Positions 44,767 to 54,683 of a DNA stretch of 62,117 nucleotides are shown in pieces. The DNA is taken from positions 1 to 62,117 of the forward strand of contig NW_005179333.1 of the NCBI RefSeq assembly GCF_000350225.1, in the 5' to 3' direction. The notes beneath the pieces were generated by a model. It was not told the origin of the DNA, did not search any database, and saw only the letters and a list, made by a program, of their open reading frames with translations. The stretch comes from Chondrus crispus (Eukaryota; Rhodophyta; Florideophyceae; Gigartinales; Gigartinaceae). Both the position numbers and the translations under genes were made by a program. Position 1 is the first letter of the stretch. Every line of letters begins with the position of its first letter.

Positions 44767-45338
44767 ACTCCTGCTCCGAGGGAAGCGGAGGTGCTTCGGC
44801 TCGACGAGTTGCCGGTTTTTCTCACGATGGGGACTTTCGTCCCATCATCGAGCTCGACCACCTTCCGACGTGGATAGATGGCCTCGACAAACTTGTCGTT
44901 AAAGTCACAGCCCAGGATGACGGGGGCTGCCAGGCGCTCGCACACGATGAACTTGCATTTCATGGTGCGAGTTGCCAGTCGAACTACGAGGGTGATGGAC
45001 CCGCTTGTTCATAACGGTCGCCCGTTCGCGTCGGCGATCGTCGGGACTTCCCCCGGTTCGATTAAGCTCTCCCATCCTTTGGGCAGGGTGTCGGCGCGGA
45101 CAAAATTGGAGCCGGCACCCGTGTCCAGGATGGTGAGTTGACGCACCATGATGGAGGTGGTGAGCCCAAGGTCGGCGTAGACCTTGTAATTACGTCGAGA
45201 CAGTGTACAAACTGGCTCGACGGCCTTGTCATCGGGGGAGCGCCTCCCGTTGTTAAGACGCCACGGTCGGCGGAGCGTCCCCATGCCCGTCGGATCGGGG
45301 TTGGAGGGGCTCGCTTGGCGAGCGTGTCTCCGTCCCAA
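44763..45338 (-). pseudogene. pro: Protease of element B
   Basis: Active site ILDTGAGSNFVRADTL, then an in-frame TGA (about 45009) and a further open piece with KFIVCERLAAPVILGCDF. A second TGA follows near 44763. Removing neither stop requires a frameshift, so these are point nonsense changes. It would process the polyprotein. Confidence 0.85.
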
Positions 45339-45418
45339 GACGCGGATCGCCGGCTTCGCGGGCGGGGGTGACGCGGTGTCCCGCGATGGAATGTCAACGA
45401 TTTTCAGCTGTGGGTCTC

Positions 45419-45773
45419 CTAGTTTTTCGGAGGTGCGGTCTTACCGCTAGGGGGGCTTGACTTCTCCGAAGCGGAGGGAGACGTCGACGGCAAGACGGGT
45501 GCGATCAGCCGATTCGCCTCGAAACTGAGGAGGGCTACAGCGCGCAAGTACGCGTCTGCCGGAACACGGGCCTTCTGTGCCGCCGTGAGCTTCTCAAAAT
45601 TATGAGGGACGAGCGACACATCGCGCACCTTCATGCTACAGTCGTGGTTAATATGATCCCCGACTTTGTAGCATGTGTAGCAGATGATTTGCGAGGAAGG
45701 TGTCTTCATGTCCCGGGTTACCTCTCGACCGGCCCAACCGGGAGACTTCTCGCGGGGTCTCGGAAGCCGGGGC
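45419..45773 (-). pseudogene. gag: gag C-terminal part with zinc knuckle, element B
   Basis: Contains CYTCYKVGDHINHDC, a knuckle with an extra residue compared with CX2CX4HX4C, then SMKVRDVSLVPHNFEKL. It joins in frame with the gag part at 46422-48149 if the LTR 45774-46421 and one GGGGC are taken out. Ends at the stop near 45419. Confidence 0.8.
45769..45773. repeat. Target-site duplication GGGGC of the solo LTR in element B
   Basis: GGGGC at 45769-45773 and again at 46422-46426, flanking the LTR. The reading frame across the site is restored on paper by removing the LTR and one copy, which supports the call. The last LTR base is G where an A is expected. Confidence 0.8.
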
Positions 45774-46421
45774 TGTCGTGCACTACAGCCACGTGTGGCG
45801 GCTGTAGGCAGAGCCACGCGCGTTCGTACGCGTAAGGAAATTCGGGAGACCACCCGATGGATGACCGGAACCGGGATCCGGGCGCAGCCCTGCGCGGTAG
45901 AAAAAGTAGCAAGGTAGTCAGCGATAAGGAGGAAGAATTAAAGGAAAAACAGGACGAACAGAGCGGACAGCACAGTAGTTAACGTAGCGCTCGCGCGGGT
46001 GGTTCGACGCGCGCGGGGAAGGCAGTTGGGATTCCAGGGGTGTAGATGGCTCGGTCGGTATGGGCGAGCCAGTACCGAGTCGAGGATACGACCTGGAATC
46101 CAGAAACCAAGGTAAAAGACCAGAGGCTTCGTGCCTCTTTACTTTGATAATCGGGTTGACTATATTGTCCCCCGTCGCCGTAATGGCGAAGCTAAATTAT
46201 TCTGTAAATTAGAATAATTAGGAAATAACGGGTGTAGCCCCGAGGGGGCCAAGTACAGCCCCCATAGGCCCTATGGGTTGAGGAGGGATGACACGTTTCC
46301 ACGGGGAGGTCCGGTAGAGCGGCAGAGGAGTCCACGTATACCCGTGGTACACGTGGTGGCGGGGAGCGCGATTTTTGGCCGGTAAGGACAGCTGTCCCGG
46401 TACCGAGTACAGTGCACTACG
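45774..46421 (-). repeat. Solo LTR of family B inside gag of element B
   Basis: A 648-bp LTR in minus orientation, similar along its length to the 5' LTR 48271-48917 (shared GAAGGCAGTTGGGATTCCAG and the TTATTCTGTAAATTAGAATAA region). Flanked by GGGGC on both sides. Insertion of a family member into an older family member followed by LTR-LTR recombination explains it. Confidence 0.85.
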
Positions 46422-48149
46422 GGGGCGGGTCCTTGTAAGTCGGCCGCCGCTCTCCGTAGAACAACGAATCCTTGTCGTTGAATGAGGATGCCTCGGTGGG
46501 AAATGACGGTGACCCAGCTGCGGCGGCGATGGGCTCGTCATTGGCGAGGAAGTTCTCGGCGTCCAGGCCGGTATAATAGCTCGGGGTCATACCCGCGGTT
46601 TCCGATGAGGGCATACTGTCTGCCATCGCCAACACTTGCTTGGCGGCGGGTCTCGCGAAGTCGACGCGTCTTCTTCCGCCAGCCGCCTGCGCGCGGTAGG
46701 CCGCCCCTTGAGCGCGGGCTTCGGCCACCGTGTCCTCGAATGAGGATCGGGGGCGATTCTCCCCTGCTTGAAACACCAACAGCTTGATCGCCGGAAGGAG
46801 GCCCTCTATGAACAAGGTAGTGAGTTCATAGGGGGAATGGATGTCCCCACACCGCGCGAGGGCCGTTAACATACGAGTCGCATACTCGGTCTCAACTTCG
46901 CCGGGTTTTTGGCGTAAATCCCGGACCACAAAGAGCGCTTGCTCTATCTGAATATTCGTAGCATACGTACGAAGCAACCAGTTCACTGCTGCTGGCCACG
47001 ACGTAATCCCTTGATTGCGTCGGAAATATCCTCGATGGGATTCATATGCCTCCTTCGCCGGCGGGTTGAGGAGATGGGGCAAGGCCATGAGAGCCATTGC
47101 CTCCGACATTTCTGCGTTGTCGAAATTCTCCTTACATCAAGCAAAAAAGCTGATGACTTTGATCCAGTCGGACCCGTTAGACTTGTATTCTCCCATTACG
47201 ACGAGGAGATATTGCACGCGCTTACGCGTCGTGGCGTATACCTTTGCATCGACGGTGGGGTCGGTATTCACGAGACGGTAAGCTCGATAATTACACGCGC
47301 CTCGGAAGCGGTGGTTGGTCGGTTTCCACACCGTGACACCCTTCGCCTTAGGGCCGAAGGTCGGTTGTGGTACCGTGAACGCCTCGGCTTCGGAGTCCGA
47401 ATCGGAGTCGGATTCTGAAGCTGAGGGGGGGATCCACCCGAGTAACCGGAGAAATCCTCCGGTCCAGGTCGGCTTCCGTGGCCGGACTTGTGACGGTGGC
47501 CTTCGGTCTTGACCTTCTTGTCGCGGGACGATCTTGGCGACGGGCCTCGGGCGGCCGCTAGGTCCGGGATAGGATCCCGTTGTCCCTCCATCGTCAGGGG
47601 ATCGGGGAGCGGAATCCCGGCGGCCGTGAGGGCCGATTTGGTGACGTCGGCGAACAGTAGATTTTCGTCCAACGGTTGTAACGCATGTAACTGCGGGTTA
47701 GATCTTGGCTTCGACGCGGTCGACTCGTCTTGTCTAGCGGGGACGGGTCGTGTTTGCAGCGATTCCAGGGCGAGGTTACGCCGACGGAGGTCGTTGACTT
47801 CCTGCGTCAGGCGATCTACTTCCTGCCGTAGAGGAAGGAGCGTCTTGTCGACAGTGGACCCGATGTCCTTCTGCCACGCTCGCGTGAGAACGCCTTCTAG
47901 TGCGGTGAGGCGATCACGTCCCTGTTGGGACTGTACCTCCGCCTGAGCGGCGATCTTACCAGCAACAAGGCTGTCCAACATCTCGCGTATCTTGGCGGTG
48001 TGCGAGTTGAGTTTCTCCTCGATTAAGTTGAGAGAGAACCTCTCGGCTTCACGGAGGCCTTCGCGGCGGTTCCGCGTGACCCACGCCGTGACGGGCGCTG
48101 GGACGTCTCTCGGACGAGTGTCATGGGACGACTCGGAGCCGGTCACCAT
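46422..48149 (-). pseudogene. gag: gag N-terminal and capsid part, element B
   Basis: ATG at 48149-48147 (MVTGSESSHDTRPRD). Coiled-coil region (EKLNSHTAKIREMLDSLVAG, then TLLPLRQEVDRLTQEVNDLR), a Pro/Arg/Ser linker, then the capsid core: NYRAYRLVNTDP, SWPAAVNWLLRTYAT and LTTLFIEGLLPAIK, which parallel YRTYRL, VWPEAVQWLLRSFAT and MTMFIEGLD of C. A frameshift near 47320 and an in-frame TGA near 47135 (in SFFA, TGA, CKENFD) break it. Confidence 0.8.
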
Positions 48150-48251
48150 GACGAATACACCTACGGTCGGTGCGTGAGGGAAGATAGATAGAAAGGGAAG
48201 TAGGTCAGGGAAGAAAGAGGACACTCGGATGCACGAGAGTACCGACTGTTT

Positions 48252-48267
48252 CTAGGTCGGGAGACCA
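48252..48267 (-). other. Primer-binding site of element B
   Basis: On the minus strand the LTR end ACA is followed by TTC and TGGTCTCCCGACCTAG, the same primer site as in C2 although the LTR family differs. Confidence 0.75.
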
Positions 48268-48270
48268 GAA

Positions 48271-48917
48271 TGTCGTGCACAACAGCCACGTGTGGCGGCT
48301 GTAGGCAGAGCCACGCGCGTTCGGACGCGTAAGGAAGTTAGGGAGACCACCCGGTGGATGACCGGAACCGAGATCCGGGCGCGGCTTGCGCAATAGAAAA
48401 GTAGCAAGGTAGTCAGCAATAAAAGAGGGTGGAATTAAGAGAAAACAGAGCTAGCAGGACGGACAGCACAGTAGTTAACGTAGGTCTCGCGCGGGGGGAT
48501 CGACGCGCGCGGGGAAGGCAGTTGGGATTCCAGGGGTGTAGATGGCTCGGTCGGTATGGGCGAGCCAGTACCGAGTCGAGGATACGACCTGGAATCCAGA
48601 AACCAAGGTAAAAGACCAGAGGCTTCGTGCCTCTTTACTTTGATAATCGGGTTGACTATATTGTCCCCCGTCGCCGTAATGGCGAAGCTAAATTATTCTG
48701 TAAATTAGAATAACTAGGAAATAACGGGTGTAGCCGCGAGGAGACCAAGTACAGCCCCCATAGGCCCTATGGGTTGCGAAGGGATTACACGTGTCCACGG
48801 GGAGGTCCGGTGGAGCGGCAGGGGAGTCCACGTGTACCCGTGGCACAGGTGGTGACGGCGAGCGCGATTTTGGCGAGATTAGGACAGCTGTCCCGGTGCC
48901 GAGTACAGTGCACTACA
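48271..48917 (-). repeat. 5' LTR of element B
   Basis: A 647-bp LTR, TGTAGTGCACTGTACTCGG from 48917 down to GTGCACGACA at 48271. Its outer end abuts transposase-coding sequence (48918-49152). Confidence 0.85.
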
Positions 48918-49152
48918 CTTTTCCATACTTCCCGTATCTGTTGTCATTATTACGGTTCCCTTCTCAAACCACATTTTTTGAGACAATCTACTAGTTTGCA
49001 GGGAACGGCATATTATTTCGGTCTGTTTGAGCGGAGAGACCCATCCGCTCATTACATTTTTTTCTTCTACAGTGGAAAAGAGAGGAATTTTGCGACCAGA
49101 TGCCGAGGCAACCACCACAATCGTTATATGCTTGTTGTTTTTTCTTGCTTGA
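48918..49152 (-). pseudogene. pogo/CENP-B-like transposase, middle fragment
   Basis: Minus-strand reading gives KHITIVVVASASGRKIPLF, then VMSGWVSPL and GTVIMTTDTGSMEK. This resembles the DDE_1 catalytic domain of pogo/CENP-B-type transposases after the first Asp motif. It continues the gene part at 60271-60833: with element A and one CTTGA removed, the frame runs on. Element B cuts it at 48917, so the rest of the domain is missing. Transposases of this type cut and paste DNA transposons. Confidence 0.65.
49148..49152. repeat. Target-site duplication CTTGA of element A
   Basis: CTTGA at 49148-49152 is repeated at 60266-60270, exactly flanking the two LTRs. It proves that 49153-60265 entered as one unit. 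Confidence 0.95.
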
Positions 49153-49822
49153 TGTAGTATAATGACCGGCGCGAGCGCGCGGAGGTCATCGGATGGCCAT
49201 ATACGGTATACACGTGGGCGGTTGTGCCCACGTGTAGCGAGCGCGCGCGCATGCCGAGCGGTCGTAATCTGGCGTACGTGTACAGTAGTGCACGTGTCGT
49301 CCGAGCGGTAGTCTACGCGTGTTACGTGTGCGCGTTAGTACACGTGTCGTCCGTGCGGTAGTCTGTAAGCAACACGCGTGTACAGTAGTGCACACGTGTA
49401 GTGGCAGCATCCGTGCAGTAGTAGCAATTATGCGCTACCTTTTTAATTGTGAACAGTACCCGGCACGCACTAGGCGGCAGGTACTGTAATACTGTACTGG
49501 GACAGGTGTCCGAGGCGTCCCTCTGCGGGGTTAAGACCTGGCACCCGTCCCCACCAGTAAACGGGGGCAAGCTCGCCCCCGTCCCTTTCGCGCCTACGTA
49601 CGTCCGTTTTCGGTTGTCTGTCGCGCGCGCTGGCTTCTAACCCGTTACCGGTCGCTCCCGTTCACGCACCACGGGGCGACTGCGCGTAACCGGCCAGTGA
49701 GCCACTCCCTTTTCGCGAGCTCGTCCGATCGGTTCAATTAGCGCGTCGCGTCCGCGCCGCGTGCTCCCTCGCTAAAGCCTCCGCCTCTCACCCAACCCAG
49801 GGCGGAGAGGAGTTATCCCACA
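49153..49822 (+). repeat. 5' LTR of element A
   Basis: 670 bp, TGTAGTATAATG to TTATCCCACA. The start resembles the family G LTR. CACGTG palindromes occur at 49211, 49229, 49291, 49341 and 49393 within imperfect repeats of about 50 bp (GCACGTGTCGTCCGAGCGG and variants). CACGTG is the classic E-box/G-box for bHLH factors, so this may be an enhancer-like array. Confidence 0.95.
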
Positions 49823-49824
49823 TT

Positions 49825-49841
49825 TGGTACTCTTGTGGAGG
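49825..49841 (+). other. Candidate primer-binding site of element A
   Basis: TGGTACTCTTGTGGAGG, two bases after the LTR. It differs from the site shared by B, C2, D and G. The tRNA is not identified. GGATAACTC and GAGTTATCC flank the LTR end as a hairpin (GAGTTATCC at 49810-49818). Confidence 0.55.
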
Positions 49842-49950
49842 GGATAACTCTTGAGGTTGAGCCGCATGCGTAGTCGCTCGATCGCGCCCAGAACCGTACG
49901 GACGGAAAAGGTTGAGAAATCACCGCGTCGATCGCGAAGCGTATCCGACG

Positions 49951-51114
49951 ATGAACCGACCGGAAGAAGGGGGAGACTCCGCCTCCGGGCGTCTGAGCAC
50001 CCGCAGTGGCAGTGGCGCACCGCGCCCCCGGGTGGAGAACCCGGAAGCCCTGCTGCGACCACCACTGCGACCGGGCCGCACGCGAGCGTCCGCATCGGAT
50101 GTTACGCCGGCCGTGTCGGCAGGCACTGAGAATCGCGTCCAATGGATGGTCGACGCGATTCAGCCGCGCATCCAGGCCTGGGTCGAGGAGTTCCCGGCTA
50201 CGGAACTTCCCCAGGTAGCGCGCGTATGCCTCGACCGAACGGTGCCCGCGCTCGTGGACGCTCACGTACGCAGCGCGATACCACCGCTTTTGGACGAACT
50301 TCTACCCGCTCAAGTCCAATGCGAGGTGGTGACCGCGCTCACCACTGTGGATGAAGAATCCCCGTCCGGCACGGCTCTAAAGGGAGCGATCAGCTCCGCC
50401 GTGGCCAATCGTCTGGCCACGAACTTCGCCGGAGCAGGAGTCGACGCACGCGAGCAGCGCGACTTAACCGCTCCGGATCCTACGCTAACGCACGCTGAAC
50501 CGATCGGCGCCGCACCCGGGATCGGTACAATGGCCCCTCACCCGGAGGGTAAGACCATTTACCTCCCACCAATTTATGGTGCTACAGGAGGGCCCACAGA
50601 AAATGGCCCTCCCGTACTCGCCGATACGGCTGGCCCCCGCGGGACAGAAAACCGCCTGGGGCGCTTCGCGACAGAAAAGCGACAGCCGTATCGGTCGAGC
50701 AGAAGAAGCGCACCCGGCGCTCAAGGCTACACCTCGGAGGGTACAGAAAACCCCTCCGAGGAAGAAGACACAAGACGTCGCCACAGGGCGACGCGCAAGA
50801 ACCGCGACGGACGCTACGCGCGATACCGCGATGCCGGAGGGGTCGGTTACCCCTCCGATAATAACCGCGAAGGACGCTATACGCGATACCGCGATGCCGG
50901 AGGAGGTGGATACCCCTCCGATGACGAGGACACCGAGTCGGACGGATCGCGCAGAAGCGACCGCAGAGGCCGCGATGCGCGCCACCGACGTCGGTTCCGG
51001 CGAGAAGACTCCGATCCGGAGGGCTACAGTAGCCCCGGCGGAGAAGAAGACCGCCATCGCAGGGCAGAGACCGCCGGTCTGCCCCGAGGCGGGATCCCAA
51101 ACGGTTGCCGGTGA
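49951..51114 (+). CDS. gag: gag N-terminal ORF of element A
   Basis: ATG at 49951 (MNRPEEGGDSASG), 387 codons. A start region rich in Arg/Ser/Pro is followed by a helical region near residues 50-190 (VQWMVDAIQPRIQAWVEEF). An Arg/Asp/Gly/Tyr-rich tail has two copies of a repeat of about 20 residues (GRYARYRDAGG, GRYTRYRDAGG). It overlaps the next ORF by at least ten bases in a different frame. In C the equivalent parts are one frame, so a single-base indel or a programmed shift separates them here. Confidence 0.75.
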   Translation: MNRPEEGGDSASGRLSTRSGSGAPRPRVENPEALLRPPLRPGRTRASASDVTPAVSAGTENRVQWMVDAIQPRIQAWVEEFPATELPQVARVCLDRTVPALVDAHVRSAIPPLLDELLPAQVQCEVVTALTTVDEESPSGTALKGAISSAVANRLATNFAGAGVDAREQRDLTAPDPTLTHAEPIGAAPGIGTMAPHPEGKTIYLPPIYGATGGPTENGPPVLADTAGPRGTENRLGRFATEKRQPYRSSRRSAPGAQGYTSEGTENPSEEEDTRRRHRATRKNRDGRYARYRDAGGVGYPSDNNREGRYTRYRDAGGGGYPSDDEDTESDGSRRSDRRGRDARHRRRFRREDSDPEGYSSPGGEEDRHRRAETAGLPRGGIPNGCR

Positions 51115-52436
51115 TCAGGCCGCTGAACGACGTGTTCACCAAGGCCGTCGACTACCGCACGTATAGGCTGGAAAATCGCAGCGCGCGCTACGACGCGAGT
51201 ACCGCGCGGCGAGTTAACCGATATCGGAAGAAGTTGGACGTCCAGCTCAAAACCCACACATTCGGTGGTCAAGATCCAATCGCGGTGCTAGGGTTTCTCG
51301 CGCGCTTCAAGATGGCCTGCGACCACAATGGGGTCAGCGAAGGCGCGGCCGTATGGTGTTTCCAGTTCTATTTGACTGGGCAGGCTCACGCCTTGCTCCA
51401 GTCCAGGCTACACGGGAACACCATGGCGGTAGATGCGGAGCAGCGCGATATGCTCGAAACCTACGCGGAAGTTGTTAACTTTTTATTGCGCACGTACGCG
51501 ACTGACGAAGTTATTTCCGAAGCGGTCGGTGATGTCACCTCCTTCCGTCAGAGCTCTAATATGACGGAGGAGGTGTACAGTAACCAGTTGTGGGACAAGG
51601 CGTTGCGCTGCGGAACCGTATTTTCGGACAGGCGCTTGAAGTCCCTTTTCGTTGACGGACTTCTGCCAGCGACGTGCGCGCAGGTGCGGAATTATCTCGC
51701 GACGCATCCGGGCGTGGACTACCAAGCGGTGGCACGCTACGCGCAAGCGATAGGCGAGACGCACCGCTCGGCTCGAAGACAGGCGACCTCGCTCGCGTCG
51801 CCTCAAGCACCGTCCGATTCGGTGAGAAGGTTCACGCGCAACGCGCGGACAAGGCCCGTGCTGTCGGTCGAGTCCATGTCTGAACTCCCGACAGCGCACG
51901 GAACCGACACGGAGGAGATACTGGCGGTGACGGACCAGTCGGCGACGCCGAGCTCGCTTAGCTCGCCGCCGACTAGCTACCATCCTTCACCTGCCTCGTC
52001 CCCGGCGGGCGCGCCGATGGCGCCCGCCCAACACGGTGACGCACGCGCATATCCGTACGGAAGGCCAGTACAGAACCAGCGGGTCCGGTTCTTCAACCAA
52101 GGCTTACCTGGACCCCCGCCGTGTCGGTTCTGTCTGGACCTAACCCACCGACAGGCGCAATGTCCTGTGGTGGCGGATAGCGCGCTGCGTTCGAAGCTTT
52201 TGCAGGCCCGCGAGGCCAATTATCAAAAGCTTCGGATCCGGCAAGGTCTCCGCCCAGGTTCGCCGTTCGAGGGTCAACCGCCGACCGCGTGGCGAAATTC
52301 GCGTGCGCAGGCTCCCACGGGCATCAACGTGGTCGAGCCACGCGAGACCGTCCAATTGGAAGAACACGCGTTACCGCTGACGGACGAGGGGCCCGAGGAC
52401 CTTGGGTTGACGGGGGAAGCCGGGGAGGACGCGTAG
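51105..52436 (+). CDS. gag: gag capsid and nucleocapsid ORF of element A
   Basis: Capsid core beginning PLNDVFTKAVDYRTYRLENRS, matching KKLLSYRTYRL of C, then VLGFLARFKMACDHNGVSE and VVNFLLRTYATDE. Zinc knuckle CRFCLDLTHRQAQC (CX2CX4HX4C) near residue 345. The first in-frame start is TTG, not ATG, so expression probably depends on the upstream gag frame. The pol frame overlaps the last part (from 52289) in the -1 frame, a layout that allows -1 frameshifting. Confidence 0.85.
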   Translation: MPVIRPLNDVFTKAVDYRTYRLENRSARYDASTARRVNRYRKKLDVQLKTHTFGGQDPIAVLGFLARFKMACDHNGVSEGAAVWCFQFYLTGQAHALLQSRLHGNTMAVDAEQRDMLETYAEVVNFLLRTYATDEVISEAVGDVTSFRQSSNMTEEVYSNQLWDKALRCGTVFSDRRLKSLFVDGLLPATCAQVRNYLATHPGVDYQAVARYAQAIGETHRSARRQATSLASPQAPSDSVRRFTRNARTRPVLSVESMSELPTAHGTDTEEILAVTDQSATPSSLSSPPTSYHPSPASSPAGAPMAPAQHGDARAYPYGRPVQNQRVRFFNQGLPGPPPCRFCLDLTHRQAQCPVVADSALRSKLLQAREANYQKLRIRQGLRPGSPFEGQPPTAWRNSRAQAPTGINVVEPRETVQLEEHALPLTDEGPEDLGLTGEAGEDA

Positions 52437-53074
52437 AGGCGTCGACGATCCTCCCCGTGCCAAGCCTCAATAAACAAGGCACCCCGTCGACCGCTTCGGT
52501 ACGCGCGCAATCGCAGAGCCGAACGGACGAAGCGGCAATTTGCTTCTTCAAGAAGCAAAATTACAAGGTCACCGCAACGGTCGGACAACGACGCGCAATG
52601 ATGCGCGCCATCACGCCGGTTCTAGATTCGGGTGCCGGCCCGAATCTAATCCACCTACGCTGTGTGGCAGAACCGTGGCGCGCTGCCATCCAGTCCGCGC
52701 GGAGCCCGCCGCTCATCGACGCTTCGAATAGGTCGATGAAGGCCCTCGGCGAGCTCAGGCTGTACGTCCGGATTGGTGAGTTCGTCGCGCGCGTGCCGTT
52801 CTTGGTCGTCACCAACCTCGCGGTGGACTGTATCCTCGGAACCACGTTCCTGGATCGCCACGTGAAGGCGATCCTGCCACCGCAGAGGAAGGTGCTGTTC
52901 AATCATGCGCCGTCCGTAGCGCTGACGGGAGTCACACCCTCGAGGCACGACCGCAAGATGGCCTCGAGGGGACCGTCGCAGCAGCTCCCGCAGGAGGAAA
53001 ATTCGGCCCACCGGAAGCGCGCGCAGTTCCCGACGAACGTACCGTCACGGAAAATTCGCGTGGTCAAGGGGTGA
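52437..53074 (+). CDS. pro: Protease of element A
   Basis: The frame is open from 52289, overlapping gag. Retropepsin active site VLDSGAGPNLIH near 52620, then RVPFLVVTNLAVDCILGTTF. Ends at a TGA (53072) in KIRVVKG; the frame continues shifted in the next ORF. The relation to the RT frame needs one more frame change, so this copy is not a simple gag-pol fusion. Confidence 0.85.
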
Positions 53075-53084
53075 CGATACCCCG

Positions 53085-54683
53085 ATGACCCAAGCGATGA
53101 TACGCGTCGCAACACCGGTTGGGGGGCTTTGCTTCCTGCAAAACCACCCCAAAACGGCGCATAAGAATTTATGCCTGATGGCCCAAGGGGTCATGGACCT
53201 CCTCCCGGGCGAGCCGTTTACGGTGCTCGTTAGCAACTTCGGAAGCCGCGCGGCCCACGTCCCCAAGCATACCGTTGTTGGTCTCGCGTTGCCATCCCCC
53301 ACACACATCCTGACACTTGACGTGCCGGTCCCCGGAGAGGCCGACGCTAAGGAAGGGGGAGGGAACAAAAATAATTCCTCGACCGCTACGGAGGAACAGG
53401 CGCGACGCGAACAACCAGTTACGGACGATGGCAGAAGACAATCCTCCACCGCTACGGAAGGATACGCGCGTCGCAAAGAATCCGCTACGGACGAAGGCAG
53501 GATTAATTCCCCACCCGCGGGGGAATGTGCGAGACGAGAAGGACCCGTTACGGACGATGGCAGAATTAAATCCACCACCGATACGGGAGGAGGCGCGCGA
53601 CGCGAAGAACCGGAAACGGACGACGCCCACAGTGGCAATCCCGCTAACGCGGATGAGCGGACCGATACGGACGCGGAGAGGACCCGCTCGTGGGAAGAAG
53701 ACGTCCATATTGGTGCAGAAGACAGTACCGTCCGGTCGGAAATTATGGACATGCTGTCCGAGTTCAAGGACATGTGGTCCGGCCACTTGGGTAAGACCGA
53801 TGCTACGAAGCATCGCATCGAGCTGAAGCCCGGTGCGAAGCCGATCTACCAAGCACCCTACCGAGCCGGACCCATCGCGCGCGAGAAGGAGAAGAAGGAA
53901 ATCGACCGCATGCTGCGCGCGGGAGTCATCGAACCGACATCGGCCGAGTGGGCGAGCCCCGTGGTCTTCGTCCCTAAAAAGTACGGGACCATGCGGTTCT
54001 GCGTGGACTATCGCAAGCTAAACGCCGTTACGGTTCGCGACTCCTACCCACTACCGCGCATGGACGAATGCATGGACTCGCTCGGCGATGCCACTGTCTT
54101 TACCACGATAGACTGTAATAGCCGGTATTGGCAGGTGGAGATCGCCGAGGAGGACCGCGATAAAACTACGTTTGCGTCGCATTCGGGCCTCTACCGCTTT
54201 CTACGCATGCCGTTCGGTCTCAAAAACGAGCCGGCGACATTTCAACGAGCGGTCGACATCATCCTGTCCCGCGTGAAATGGGAGACCGCGCTGGTATACC
54301 TCGATGACGTCATCGTCTACTCGCGAACCGTTACGGAACATATGGCACACGTGCGCAAGGTACTACGGTTTCTACATACCGCGGGCGGGTCCCTAAAATT
54401 GGCGAAGTGCGCGTTTTTCGACACCTCCGTAACCTATCTCGGGTACGTCATTCGTCCGGAACGGTTGGAGGTGGAGCGACGCAACGTCGTCGCGATCGAG
54501 CGCGCGCGCGCCTACGAACCAAACGGAACTGCGATCCTTTCTCGGGATGTGCAACGTTTACCGACGGTTTGTGCAAGGATTCGCAAAGATCGCCGCGCCG
54601 CTGAACAAGAAGACCGACAAGAATCAGCCCTACGAGTTCGAGATCTTAACCGATGCGGGAATACGCGGCGTTTGAGGAATTGA
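53085..54683 (+). pseudogene. pol: Reverse transcriptase of element A
   Basis: ATG at 53085. The first 220 residues hold a linker with four or five imperfect Arg/Glu/Thr-rich repeats (ATEEQARREQPVTDDGR and variants, 53380-53620). RT motifs: ASPVVFVPKKYGTMRFCVDY, RDKTTFASHSGLYRF, catalytic ALVYLDDVIVY near 54290, and TYLGYVIRPERL. Unusual changes are NSRYWQ for NSGYWQ and GLKNEPATF for GLTNAPATF. A frameshift near 54520 leads out of frame; RSFLGMCNVYRRFV continues in another frame to about 54655. Confidence 0.9.

Larger units (their letters stand above)
40773..48917 (-). mobile_element. Element B: Ty3/Gypsy chromodomain retrotransposon, 3' end truncated
   Basis: Minus-strand element read from 48917: 5' LTR, primer site, gag (with a solo LTR of the same family inside), protease, RT, RNase H, integrase and the first residues of a chromodomain, cut at 40773 by the end of element D. 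The LTR family differs from C/D, but the primer site is shared. Nonsense changes are frequent and several look like CGA to TGA. Its outer LTR end abuts a DNA transposase fragment, so it inserted into that gene. Confidence 0.8.

Noticed and set aside
45774..48917. A compact LTR-gag-LTR element (non-autonomous) between the two family B LTRs
   Set aside because: The outer flanks GGGGC and CTTTT do not match, whereas GGGGC flanks the inner LTR alone and gag joins in frame across it.
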